DNA from: Meandrina meandrites
Lineage: Eukaryota > Cnidaria > Anthozoa > Scleractinia > Meandrinidae
Length of the DNA: 64,000 nucleotides
NCBI GenBank assembly: GCA_963693305.1
Contig: OY855903.1
Location: 30,764,598-30,828,597 of the forward strand
Reading direction: 5' to 3'
Under the pieces are notes generated by a model, which was not told where the DNA came from, did no database searches, and saw nothing but the letters and a program-made list of their open reading frames with translations. This document shows, one piece after another, positions 20,984 to 31,962 of this stretch (the first letter of the stretch is position 1; every line of letters begins with the position of its first letter). Position numbers and translations under genes: made by a program.

Positions 20984-21619
20984 TAATCTTTGCAAAAACT
21001 TTAAATTCATGAGCTTTATTTACTACATGTAATCAACTTTTGCAAATTCAGGAAAGTGAAGAGAGGCACATTTACATGTAATTTTATGGTTTAATTGCCA
21101 CTGCTTTACTTTAAGCATCCAGTGCCTTGCATTTCACAAAAAAGGAATTTTCACGTAAAAATAACCATCCATATCTAATACACCCACATTGACTCAATTT
21201 GTCAATTAATTAGCACTGACAAGTTGACTTGGTGAGAGTCTAGTTGCAAAAATAACCGCCTGAAGACTTGAATTTTCTTGATTTTTCTGGCCGTGATCAA
21301 CAAAATTTTGCCTGTTGGAACTCTCAGGTACTGTACATGTATGTACACTGTGTCTGTACAGCCCTTCTAGTTAATGATTACCAAAGCCCAACCAGTGGAT
21401 GCTATTTTTTGTTTGCCTGCTCTGCTGATACTCAAATTGTGGATATGTCTGGTATTCATCTCCCAGCATTTTTGTCACACTTTAATTTTTCTTCATTTCT
21501 CAGAAAAGTGGAAACTGTTTTGTTGCTGGCTATTTTTATACTGGTTTCACACTATCTGTTTATGCTTTTTTATTATATTAACGTGATCTTTTATATTTTA
21601 ACATTGTCTTAAGCACATT

Positions 21620-22215
21620 ACAAAACACCACATCGAACAGAGCAGAATTAAAATACATGTAGCATAAAAAAAAATAGTTTATAAATAGTGTGAGAATTTA
21701 AAATATATTTTTAATGCTGTTTCCAACCTGCTTCAGTCTGGAATTTTAAAGAAGTTTCAAAATATGTTTTAATACTGTTTTAAACAGCTTTAAAACACCA
21801 TTTCAAAATATGTTTTAATACTGTTTTAAACAGCTTAAAACACCATTAAAAACAGTCAAAAACTATATTAAAATATAATTTAAACACCTATTTTTAGGTG
21901 TGAGGATTTAAAATATATTTTTAACCTGTTTGTATACTGTTTGTAATAACTATATTTTAAATTCCAATCTGTTTCTGTGGAATTTTAAAAAAAGTTTCAA
22001 AATATGTTTTAATGCTGTTTTAAACAGCTTAAAAACACCATTTCAAAATATGTTTTAATAATGTTTTAAATAGCTTAAAACACCATTCAAAACAGTCAAA
22101 AACTATATTAAAAATATAATTTAAACACCTATTTTTAATCTGTTTCACAAAAATAGTTCAAAAATAGTTTTAAAAAATAGTTTAAAAACAGATTTAAAAT
22201 AGTGTTGTGTTTGGT
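21620..22215. repeat. Right T/A-rich arm of the inverted repeat
   Basis: Imperfect units of about 110 bp contain CAAAATATGTTTTAATACTG, TTTTAAACAGCTTAAAACAC and AACTATATTAAAATATAATT, repeated two to three times. It is inverted relative to the left arm at 15359-15990. There is no coding sequence. Confidence 0.7.
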
Positions 22216-22312
22216 AAGGGTGGAAATAAGCGCTCAGGAAATTCACTGAATATTTAAATTAATTTCCCAGGCCCGGTTGTCTTCGGCTTTGCTGTCGGCA
22301 TTTCCGAAGTGT

Positions 22313-23449
22313 TTCTTTGGGGTGTCCCAGAGGAGGTTTTGTAGTGGGGCACGTTCTGCTTTCTAGGGCGGGCATAGGCAGTAATTTTGACCAATTTTAG
22401 CGAAAATTGCATAAATTGTCCCGACAACTGTTACATATCATGGTAAATCGGCAAATTTATGACCTAATTTGATATTCCAGCAAGGTTTAAAAGAACTATT
22501 CGCGAACTGATTGGACTCAAATTTGGCCAGATTATAGTTCAAAGACTGTTCTATCGAGGACCGGGAGCTCTTACTAAAGCGAGTAGGGGAAAGATATTTT
22601 TTGGGCTACATTCCAGAGGCGGTACCCGATTCTTGGATGTGGAAGTTGCACGCCTTGTGTAAATATTAGTATTCTATACACGAGTCAAAACTTAAACTCA
22701 TAGAACTGCTCTCGCACACTTCAAATCATCAAAAAAACTGCGTAAAAACAAACTTTAACATTGCGAAAATGTTTCTAATTTATTTTATTGCAAATAGACA
22801 GCAGTAAAAGCCGATTTTAGGAAGCTTAAATATTTACAATAGCGATTAGCGAGAAAATTTGAATATTTATATGGGGCGTGCTGTGACCTCACAAACACAG
22901 TCTGGTAAGCCTGTGCTTACATCCAAAGAAAAAAGGGAATTAAAACAAGAGAAACATATTTGAAGAAGGAGATCCAAAGAAAAGAAAAGGAGTAGAAGCA
23001 AGCAAAAACAGCTTTTAAAGAGAACCTCCACTCTTGGGACAAGTTGACGTTAAATCGTTTGAAATTACCAAATTTTACAGGTAAAGGGAGAAATAACATT
23101 TAATAATAACAATAAATGGAAACGTTTATGGCTTTAAAATTTCCAGCGCTCCGCCATTTTGGATGTTATGACATGAAATGGCTCCCGCTATTGTTTGGAA
23201 GCTTCAGCCAACAATGAACATGGAAACTGATTCCATCCGCGCCAAGGTGTTTGTTTAGTCTGTGTATTTGTAATTATTTTATGCTTATTTTGTAGCTTTT
23301 CTTGATTTGCATGCTATTTGACTAGTCTCTTGATAATGGAGTCACGATGACTCCGAAACGTCAAGTAGCAGTAAATCTTGTTTTTTAACTGCGCGGCCAT
23401 GGGCCGAGCGTGGTTCTTGCTCTGCACGGGATTTTTTTTTTTTTTTGGT
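22313..23449. other. Stretch without a recognised gene
   Basis: Open frames are short and without motifs. It contains GTCACGATGACTCCGAAACG near 23340 and a run of T at 23430-23445 immediately before the tandem repeat region. Confidence 0.4.
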
Positions 23450-26400
23450 CGGTAACCAGACCCAAACTTCCACTCGACCAAATTGCGATCGGAACTTTGG
23501 ATCACGCAACCTGGGATGTTTATTCACCAAAAGCTGTTGAAACATCAATGTACAGAAAATATTACGGATATTGTTTTCTTTATTGTGTATAAAATATTTT
23601 TTCTTTTGGTCTCATCGAAGCGTTGGGTTCAAAGGGAATTTGAAGACACTAAAAAAAGGTATTACGTCGGCCATGGAATGCGCTGATGTTGCAGCTTTTA
23701 CTTTCGGTACGTAACAAATAAGATTGTGTTTACTTTCCAAGTTAATTTCGCCAGAAGCAATGGTCATTGATTTATTTGTAATTTTGCGAGAATTTCTTGT
23801 GGGTTTAGGCAATTGAAGTGAATTCTTTGGTTGTATTAATCGAAGCGAGTTCAACGATTTAAAGGAAAATTAAATAATTGCTGAGGTAAACAATTGAGCG
23901 TGCCCGTACTTGGAGGGGTTAAGTCATTAGTAGGGAAAAAACCGTATAGCTAAAGATTGGACTGTGTGACACGCGTGACTACTTTACTGGTCCTTCACTC
24001 ATAGCAGAAAGAATTAAACTTAACTGTGACTCGGCCAAATCGTGACTGGGGCTTTGAAATCACGCAACCTGTGATGTTTATTCTCCAAAAGCTGTTGAAA
24101 CAATGTACGGAAAATGTTACGGATATTGTTTTCTTTATTGTGTATAAAGTATTTTTTTTTTCAAAGGGTTAGATTCAAAGGGAATATTCCTTGAAGTGAG
24201 TTCAAATATTAGAAAGGAAATGAAATATTTGCTTAAGTAAACAATTGAGCGTGCCCGGACGTGCAGGGGTTACGTCATTAGAAGGGAAAAACCCCCAAAC
24301 AAAAGATAGCTGGGGACAACGTAAACCTTGGATTTTGTGACTAACGTGACTACTTTGCTAGTCCTTTACTCATAATGCAAACAGATTAAATTTAACCGTG
24401 ACTTTTGAGAAAGAAAGCAGTTAATTAGCCAAAAATATAAGCGCGGTTTTAAGTTGCTATAGCAACTTCTTGTTTTGTCGGTGACCAAACCCAAACCTCC
24501 CCTCGGCCAAATCACGATCGGGACTGAATCACGCAACCGCCAAAAGCTGTTGGAAGAATGATGTACAGGAAATGTTATGGATAATGTTTTCTTTGTTGTG
24601 AATAATATATATTTTTCTTTGGGTTTTTTCGAAGCGTTGGATTCAGAGGGAATATTGAATTCACTAAAAAAAGGTATGACATCAGCCATGGAATGCACTG
24701 ACGTTGCAGCTTTCACTTTCGCTACGTGACAAATAAGATTGTGTTTACTTGGCATGTTTATTTCGCCAGAAGAGACAGTCGTTGCAGTCAAAACAGCTCA
24801 AGCGTTTCTATCGAGGGTGAATAATGAATTTTTTATGGCAATTTGATTTCATTCTTTGCTTCAATATTCCATTCAAGAAGAAAATATTTCAATGTTCAAA
24901 AGGCGACTCAATTCAAATCACGAATGTTAAATAGTTTGTTATCTTGCTTCACCCGACGGGCACGTGGGAATTTGGCCAAAATTTGCATAATTTCGACTGC
25001 AACAAGTCAACCGTCAATTGTCACGCACACTGTTTCTTCATCATTTTGTTCGCAGTTTATATCGGCAGAAGCGACGGTCATTAATTTATTTGCACTTCTG
25101 CGAGTATTTCTTGTGGGTTTTGGCAATTGAAAAAAATTCTTTAGCTGTTTCATCGAAGCAAGTTCAAAGATTTAAAGTGAAATAAAATATTTGCTTAAGT
25201 AAACAATTGAGCATGCCCAAACGTGCAGGGGTTATGTCATTACAAGGGAAAAAACCCCAAGCTAAAGATAGCCGGGGATAACGTAAACCTCGGATTGTGA
25301 TACTCATGTAACTACTTTGCTAGTCCTTTACTCGCAATGCAAACAGATTAAATTTTACCGTGACTTTGAGAAAGAAAGCTATTAATTAGCAAAAAATAAA
25401 AGCGCGGTTTTAAGTTGCTAGCAACTTGTTGTTATTTTTTTTTGTCGGTGACCAGACGCAAACCTCCACTCGGCCAAATCGTGAATGGGGCTTTGAAATC
25501 ACGCAACCTGTGATATTTATTCACCAAAAGCTGTTGATACATTAATGTACCAAAAATGTTGCAGATATTGTTTTTTTTTATTGTGTATAAAGTATATTTT
25601 CTTTTGGTTTTATCAAAGCGTTGAATTCAAAGCGAATGTTGAATACACTGAAAAAAAGGTATTACGTCAGCCATGGAATGCGCTGACGTTGCAGCTTTTA
25701 CTTTCGGCACGTGACAACTTGACAAATAAGATTGTGTTTTCTCTGCTAGTTTATTCGCCAGAAGCGAGGGTCATTAATTTTTTTGGCAATTTTGCGAGTA
25801 TTTCTCGTGGTTTTAGGCAACTAAAGTGGACTCTTTGGCTGTTTCTTCGAAGCAAGTTCAGAGATTAGAAGGAAAATTTAGTATTTGCTATGGTAAACAA
25901 TTGAGCGTGCCCGAACATGCAGGGGTTACATCATTAGTAGGGAAAATAGCCGGGGATAACGTAAACCACGGATTGTGTGACTCGCGTGACTACTTTGCTA
26001 GTCCTTCACTCATTCCACAAACAAGTTAAATTTAACCGTGTGTTTTGTATGGAAAATGTTTCAGATTTTGGTTTCTTTATTGTGTATAATATATATTCTC
26101 TTCTGGTTTTATCGAAGCGCTGGACTTGAAGGAGACATAAACACACTAAAACAAGGTATTACGTTAGCCATTAAATGCGCGGAAGTTGCACCATTCACTT
26201 TCGAAACGTGACAAATAAGATCGTGCTTACTTGGAAGTTTATTTGTAATTTTACGAGTATTTCTTGTTTAGTGAATTTTTTGGCTGTTTCATCGAAGCGA
26301 GTTTAGAGATTTGACGGAAAATTAAACATTTGTCTAAGTAAACAATTGAGCGTGCCCGAGCATGCAGGGGTTACGTCATTAGAAGGGAAAAACCCCCAAG

Positions 26401-26580
26401 CTAAAGATAGCCGGGGACAACTTAAACCTCGGATTGTGTGACTAATGTGACTACTTTGCTAGTCCTTTACTCATAATGCAAACAGATTAAATTTAACCGT
26501 GACTTTTGAGAAAGAAAGCTGTTAATTAGCCAAAAATATAAGCGCGGTTTTAAGTTGCTATAGCAACTTCTTGTTTTTAT
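23450..26580. repeat. Complex tandem repeat, about five diverged copies
   Basis: Marker blocks recur in the same order. The block around AATGCGCTGATGTTGCAGCT occurs near 23670, 24690, 25675 and 26180. The block CATTAGAAGGGAAAAA-CCCC occurs near 23925, 24275, 25235, 25930 and 26377. The block AAGTTGCTATAGCAACTT occurs near 24453, 25412 and 26555. Spacings of about 0.5 and 1.0 kb show copies of different length through internal deletion. Reading frames inside, including 24366-24791, appear in several copies and are products of the repeat. Confidence 0.8.
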
Positions 26581-26702
26581 ATGAATTTGCTTCGGCAAAT
26601 TCCTGCTGATCAAATAATCATGTTCTGGTCTTGCAAAAGATAAATTTGAGCTCTTGATTTTTACGCCATGATTTACTTAGCCAGCAGTTATTTAAGTTTT
26701 AG

Positions 26703-27961
26703 TAGAATTGAACGGGTCCTTTTTAAAATTGCCCCAGATCACCTTCGTAGTCGACTTCAAGCTGCCTTTTTTGGTTACAAGTCTGTAAGAAAAGGTAAGA
26801 TAATTCTCTTTTAAATGTAATCTTGTGAAAGAGCCGTGATTTAAAGATTAAACATTTTTGAGACACAAAAAGCAAGCGCTAAATATAAACTGAAACTTTT
26901 TTTTTTGCTTTTATATGGAAAATTCACGTCAAAGCAGCAGGCGATTGCAAAAGCTTAGCCCTGAGATGGTTGATATGTCTTTGTTACATTTGCCAAAACC
27001 TCGTCGAAGCGATTCCGCGCAACATTTTGCGCTGCTGCAGAAATTTGGCACACAGGCGCTGTCATATCCAGTGGGTCAGAGCAGACGCTCGGAGAAGATA
27101 TGGTTTACGCCGCAGGTCCTCAAACCTTAATTTAACTGCAGACCATTTGAATCCCTTGTCCGTCCCCGGGGAACAAACGTTGGCAAGAGACACCATTCTT
27201 TAAGAGTTATACCGACTACTTTCACTCAAGATTTTATATGATGAACAACTTGAGTTGGTAAGTATTTTACTGTGTTCTCGCTTTTTTTGTTGTTGCAAGT
27301 TGTAACCCAAAGGATCATAACAGAAAATTTGTTGCTTTACGATAAAAAAGTAAAATAATATTTTTCTTTCGGTGTTCCCTCCGCGAACGTCGAGTACTAG
27401 TATGCTGTTATCGATTTATGTCCAGTAACAGTGATCTACAGAACTACACTTTTATTTTCTGTCGCTCTAAACACTTTTTGTTATTAGTTCATCGCTTGCT
27501 GGACGTTGTTGAAACGCCTACAAACGATTTTATAAATATACATGAGGTTTTTCTTAGAACAAACTAGAGTTCATACATATTTTGTCGCATTACCGTCTTA
27601 GCGTCACGGTTATGGATTAATTGGTACACCTTCAGGAAACTCGAGAGTTCAATTGTTGTTTTTTTCTTTGTTTTTACAGTTTCAACTCTGCGATATTTTA
27701 GAAATAACAAGAACGCTTTCACTGTTAAATGAAAGACATCCCGTGGGACAATGTTCTTGTATTATACAAGTTAATTATTATTGTATTATGGAATGGAATA
27801 TTTATCTCATAATGTCGGTAGGAAGAGTACTGGCACGATTATTTGCTTTTTTTCTTAGGAGAAGAAATTGGCATACTGCATTTTATGGTCAGTTTTCGGC
27901 TTTTGTAGACACCCCCACTGAAACAAATGAACTCCAAATATACAATGTACATGTATTCTAG
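26703..27961 (+). pseudogene. Three-exon gene with RING-like Cys/His cluster, broken by a stop
   Basis: Exon A (26703-26794) lies between TTTTAG and GTAAGA and encodes RIERVLFKIAPDHLRSRLQA. Exon B (26938-27257) lies between AAAGCAG and GTAAGT and encodes ICLCYICQNLVEAIPRNILR, CCRNLAHRRCHIQWV and, near its end, YRLLSLKILYDEQLEL. Exon C (from 27680, after TTTTTACAG) encodes FQLCDILEITRTLSLLNERH and PVGQCSC before a stop at 27959. Phases agree at both junctions. The C-x2-C, C-C, H-x2-C pattern resembles the first part of a RING finger; the last C-x2-C pair is absent, replaced by arginine-rich sequence. Exon B is cut by an in-frame TAA at 27201. I do not recognise the gene. AATAAA signals lie at 28351 and 28362. 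Confidence 0.45.
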
Positions 27962-29198
27962 TGATAGCAGATATTCATTGCACGAATTGATTGTCCAGAC
28001 AGTTTATTATACCAATTGATATGAATGTATTTTTTACAGTTTCGCTAACTAGCCTTGACAGAGATACACAGGATGTTACAACATTCAGTCTCGGCATAGA
28101 ATACGTTTTTGATTTGTTTTGTACTCTGACATCAACGTAATTCAAGTTTATTACAAAAATATATAAACTTCTGTAAGAAATTACTACGAAATTGAAATGA
28201 CAATGTAACATGTAGAAAATTTTATAGAATGTTTTTTTGCACTTAGAGAACATTGTGATCCCAGCACGACAATTAAAAGAACAACAAATAGCGTAAAAAA
28301 TTCTTGTAACAATAGTTAAAACAAATCCTCTCTATTGTTTGGAATGTATAAATAAATTTTGAATAAAGTCACCTCAGTTTGTTGTTTGTACCTAATTTTG
28401 TTGTGTCCTCCACTTTATTTTAAGTTGAAGCAACTTTTCTTTTTGTTTCGTTATCTCTCCTTCTTAGATGTGTCCAAGCGCAACTGGTAAAGAACCATGG
28501 GCTTAATTTAGTTATTTTACCCGTGTTAGATGAAATTGGTTAAGGGTTTGCACTGGCAAAATTGCAATTTATTTTTCCTCCATTTTTAGTGCAGAATGCA
28601 CTATTGTGATGGTTGTGTGGGCTGTCGTCCCCTAATGCGCTAAGGCCCTTAGGTGTAAACTTTGACAGCTGATTAAGTAATTAATATCAATTAACTCATT
28701 AATTATTCTTATGGAGGGGGTAAGGGTGGGGAGTACCTGACTGCGTACACTACAGTAGGTAAAACGCGGAGTGACTCTGCATTACTCTTATATGAAGTTC
28801 ACAAAGACTATATATTTGTTTCTGAAAGCCCAGTGCCGTCCATGTGGTACAATTCTTTCAAGAACAGTGAACTTTCCGATAAACGCATGTAAAGAAGATA
28901 AGTTTGGGTTACAGTCTTGAACTCTTACAGACGTCACATGCCTTTCTCTGCAGTATGATTGTAGACTCCGTGGTGCAACGTTTAAACTGCAGTTAATTAA
29001 TTAGACTTTATGACGTCGAAGTGCTTTGCGTGAAAATTATTTATTCTTCATGAACCAAAAAAACTTTCCGTTTATTAATTGATACCATCAGTGTTTTAAC
29101 TGGTTTTTGTACGGACAGTAAATCAACTGCCATCGAACTCTCCCAGAACTAGCAGTGTTTGAAAAACAAAACAACCAACAACCAGACAAACTAACTCC
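27962..29198. other. AT-rich stretch without a recognised gene
   Basis: No paired termini and no coding-like frame, apart from AATAAA hexamers at 28351-28356 and 28362-28367 that could serve the gene upstream. Confidence 0.45.
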
Positions 29199-29199
29199 T

Positions 29200-30431
29200 G
29201 AGTTAGGATTTCGAGTTGGATTTTCGAGTTAGGATTTCGAGTTGGATTTTCGAGTTAGGATTTCAAGTTGGATTTTCGAGTTAGGATTTCGAGTTGGATT
29301 TTCGAGTTAGGATTTCAAGTTGGATTTTCGAGTTAGGATTTCGAGTTGGATTTTTGAGTTAGGATTTTCAAGTTGGATTTTCGAGTTAGGATTTCCAGTT
29401 GGATTTCAAGTTGGATTTTTGAGTTAGGATTTCGAGTTGGATTTTCAAGTTGGATTTTCAAGTTAGGATTTCGAGTTGGATTTTTGAGTTAGGATTTCGA
29501 GTTGGATTTTTGAGTTAGGATTTTGAGTTGGATTTTCGAGTTAGGATTTTGAGTTGGATTTCAAGTTGGATTTTTGAGTTAGGATTTTGAGTTGGATTTT
29601 CAAGTTAGGATTTCGAGTTGGATTTGAGTTAGGATTTTCAAGTTAGGATTTCGAGTTGGATTTTTCAGTTAGGATTTTCAAGTTGGATTTTCGAGTTAGG
29701 ATTTCGAGTTGGATTTTTGAGTTAGGATTTCGAGTTGGATTTTTGAGTTAGGATTTTCAAGTTGGATTTTCGAGTTAGGTTTTTGAGTTGGATTTTCGAG
29801 TTAGGATTTCCAGTTGGATTTTTGAGTTAGGATTTCCAGTTGGATTTTTGAGTTAGGATTTCGAGTTGGATTTTCGAGTTAAGATTTCGAGTTGGATTTT
29901 CAAGTTGGATTTTTGAGTTAGGATTTCCAGTTGGATTTTTGAGTTAGGATTTCGAGTTGGATTTTGAGTTAGGATTTCAAGTTGGATTTTTGAGTTAGGA
30001 TTTCGAGTTGGATCTTTTGAGTTAGGATTTCGAGTTGGATTTTCGAGTTGGGATTTCAAGTTGGATTTTTGAGTTAGGATTTTGAGTTGGATTTTCAAGT
30101 TAGGATTTCGAGTTGGATTTGAGTTAGGATTTTCAAGTTAGGATTTCGAGTTGGATTTTTGAGTTAGGATTTTCAAGTTGGATTTTTTAGTTAGGATTTC
30201 GAGTTGGATTTTTGAGTTAGGATTTCGAGTTGGATTTTCGAGTTAGGATTTCGAGTTGGATTTCAAGTTGGATTTTTGAGTTAGGATTTCGAGTTGGATT
30301 TTCAAGTTAGGATTTTGAGTTGGATTTTGAGTTAGGATTTCAAGTTGGATTTTCGAGTTAGGATTTAGAGTTGGATTTTTGAGTTAGGATTTTGAGTTAG
30401 GAATTTGAGTTGGATTTTCGAGTGGGAGTTT
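29200..30431. repeat. 1.2-kb minisatellite of alternating 13-mers
   Basis: Two related half-units, GAGTTAGGATTTC and GAGTTGGATTTTC, alternate with variants in the last base triplet (TCG, TCA, TTG, CCA). The array covers about 1.23 kb, and single half-units are sometimes missing. A short inverted piece, CCCAACTCTAAATCCTAACT, follows at about 30439-30458 and could pair with any unit. The 81-codon minus-strand frame is a by-product. Confidence 0.95.
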
Positions 30432-30807
30432 CGAAAACCCAACTCTAAATCCTAACTCGGTAAATAGGTAACCTCATCAACAACAGCTTGTCATTGCAGA
30501 GCTCTGGTAAATATCAGACCTTGTGCCTTCGTAATTAAATATGCAAAAACTTGTATCGGGATTTTTGGCTCAAATTTCCTACCAACCATGAAACAACTGA
30601 GTTTCAAGTAGCCCCTAATTAATTTGTTGCCTGGTAGTTGGGAGGTGCGAATGCCAAGATGGCTGATGGACGCGTTCTACGAGCTGCGTAAATTTCGCTC
30701 TGGGGAAGCCCAGATAAGCTTCGACATTCGAAGAAAAAGTGCCGCCGAAAACTGAAGTAACAAGAGCCGAATATGGAAAATTCCATGCGTGCTTTTTTAG
30801 CCTCTTG

Positions 30808-31755
30808 ATGTCGAAACGACAGGTTCGGTCGCCCAGTTGTTTAGAAAACCAGTCGCCGAAGAGAAATAGACTAAAGAGCCAAGAAAACATTGAGATGAGT
30901 ACGAGCAACGAGTCGGAAGATCCAATCTCTTTGAAGATCATTATGGACAAGCTTAACTCCATTGAAATGCGAATGGAAGATAATTTTACACAGATGCATT
31001 CACAAATGGCCGAACTGAGGTGCGAGTTCAAGCAACAAATTGATGGTGTCAAAGTCAATACTAAAGAGATCGAAAAATCCCTCGAGAACGCGTGGGCAGT
31101 GATCGAAGATGTCCAGCAGGAGGCGAAAACGAATAAAGATTCAAAAAGATCTCACCAGGACATGCTGGACAAACATACAACGACCATCCAAGATCTCCAA
31201 GCTGAGGTGAGAAAAATTCGTGCTGAAAACGATCAACTGCGGCCATCACTCAAAGAAACCCAAGAAAAACTTGTTGCTTTAGAAAACTACACCAGAAGAG
31301 AAAACCTGAGATTCATGAACATCCCCGAAGCAAAAGATGAAAATTGTTGGGACATAGTTTATGATATAATTGAAAACGAGCTAAAGATCAGCACTGAAGA
31401 TATTAGGTTTCATGCCGTACATCGTGTCGGAAAACCAGCTTCCCAAAATGATCAAGACAACACTACGCCACCGCGTCCGCGACCGATTATCGCCAGGTTC
31501 GTCAGCCGAGAACACACAGAGCAAGTTCTATCAGTCAAAAATCGGCTAAAAAGATCTGATAGGTATAAAAATGCCTACATCACCAAAGATTATGCTCGAG
31601 CGATACAAGAGGAAAGAAGGTCTTTAATTAAAGCAATGTTTATCGCAAAAGAAAAGGGACGAGAAGCTAAAGTCATCAACCGAAGCCTGTTTATTGACAA
31701 CCAAATGTATGACATCAATTCTATTCCGGTCGAATTTAGACCAGTTGTTGTTTGA
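30808..31755 (+). CDS. LINE ORF1 protein (coiled-coil, RRM-like, L1 ORF1p type)
   Basis: The 315-codon frame has the usual L1 ORF1p layout. A charged N-terminus (MSKRQVRSPSCLENQSPKRN) is followed by a long heptad-rich coiled coil (about residues 45-170). Next comes an RRM-like region opening with ENYTRRENLRFMNIPE and containing VHRVGKPAS, PRPIIARFVSREH and a C-terminal KEKGREAKVINRSLFID block. The family binds element RNA and acts as a chaperone in the ribonucleoprotein. The ATG at 30808 was chosen because the frame opened upstream at 30739 has only a GTG. The frame is intact, unlike ORF2. Confidence 0.85.
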   Translation: MSKRQVRSPSCLENQSPKRNRLKSQENIEMSTSNESEDPISLKIIMDKLNSIEMRMEDNFTQMHSQMAELRCEFKQQIDGVKVNTKEIEKSLENAWAVIEDVQQEAKTNKDSKRSHQDMLDKHTTTIQDLQAEVRKIRAENDQLRPSLKETQEKLVALENYTRRENLRFMNIPEAKDENCWDIVYDIIENELKISTEDIRFHAVHRVGKPASQNDQDNTTPPRPRPIIARFVSREHTEQVLSVKNRLKRSDRYKNAYITKDYARAIQEERRSLIKAMFIAKEKGREAKVINRSLFIDNQMYDINSIPVEFRPVVV

Positions 31756-31962
31756 AATCCGTAACAATCAAGGTATGTGTGTTTTTCCCTTTTCTCTCGC
31801 TGCACGGCGAAAGATTCCATACAGCAAATCGAAGTCGCTGGGCATTCCCTGGACTTCCAACCTCCGCGAAGCAAATGTACGTAAATGTATTTATGTTTAT
31901 GTGTAAGTTTTTTAGGGCTGCATGTTTTCTGTTATTTAGCGATGTATTATGTACCAATTTAA

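Larger units (their letters stand above)
15268..22312. mobile_element. 7.0-kb block bounded by long inverted repeats
   Basis: The left boundary contains GACAGCAAAGCCAAAGACAA then CCGGGCCTGGGAAATTAATT, followed by CCTTACCAAA. The right boundary (22216-22312) is its reverse complement at high identity (GGCCCGGTTGTCTTCGGCTT, GCTGTCGGC). Inside each boundary lies a 600-bp T/A-rich arm (15359-15990 and 21620-22215), with the right arm in inverted orientation relative to the left. The interior holds two SINEs, a hAT-like element, a hairpin and a possible last exon. Either one large TIR element has been loaded with later insertions, or two copies of a smaller repeat lie in opposite orientation. No transposase was recognised and no target duplication was confirmed. 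Confidence 0.5.

Noticed and set aside
21268..21612. Hydrophobic 114-codon frame resembling a membrane protein
   Set aside because: AT-rich DNA with T-rich codons gives Phe/Leu runs by chance; no start context, splice sites or homology pattern.
24366..24791. 141-codon minus-strand frame in the tandem repeat region
   Set aside because: Parts of it recur in other repeat copies with stops and shifts; composition is not coding-like.
29853..30098. NPTRNPNSK-type repetitive protein on the minus strand
   Set aside because: A pure by-product of the 13-mer minisatellite.
29200..30431. Regular repeats that could suggest a CRISPR array
   Set aside because: Units are contiguous 13-mers with no unique spacers, and the genome is eukaryotic.
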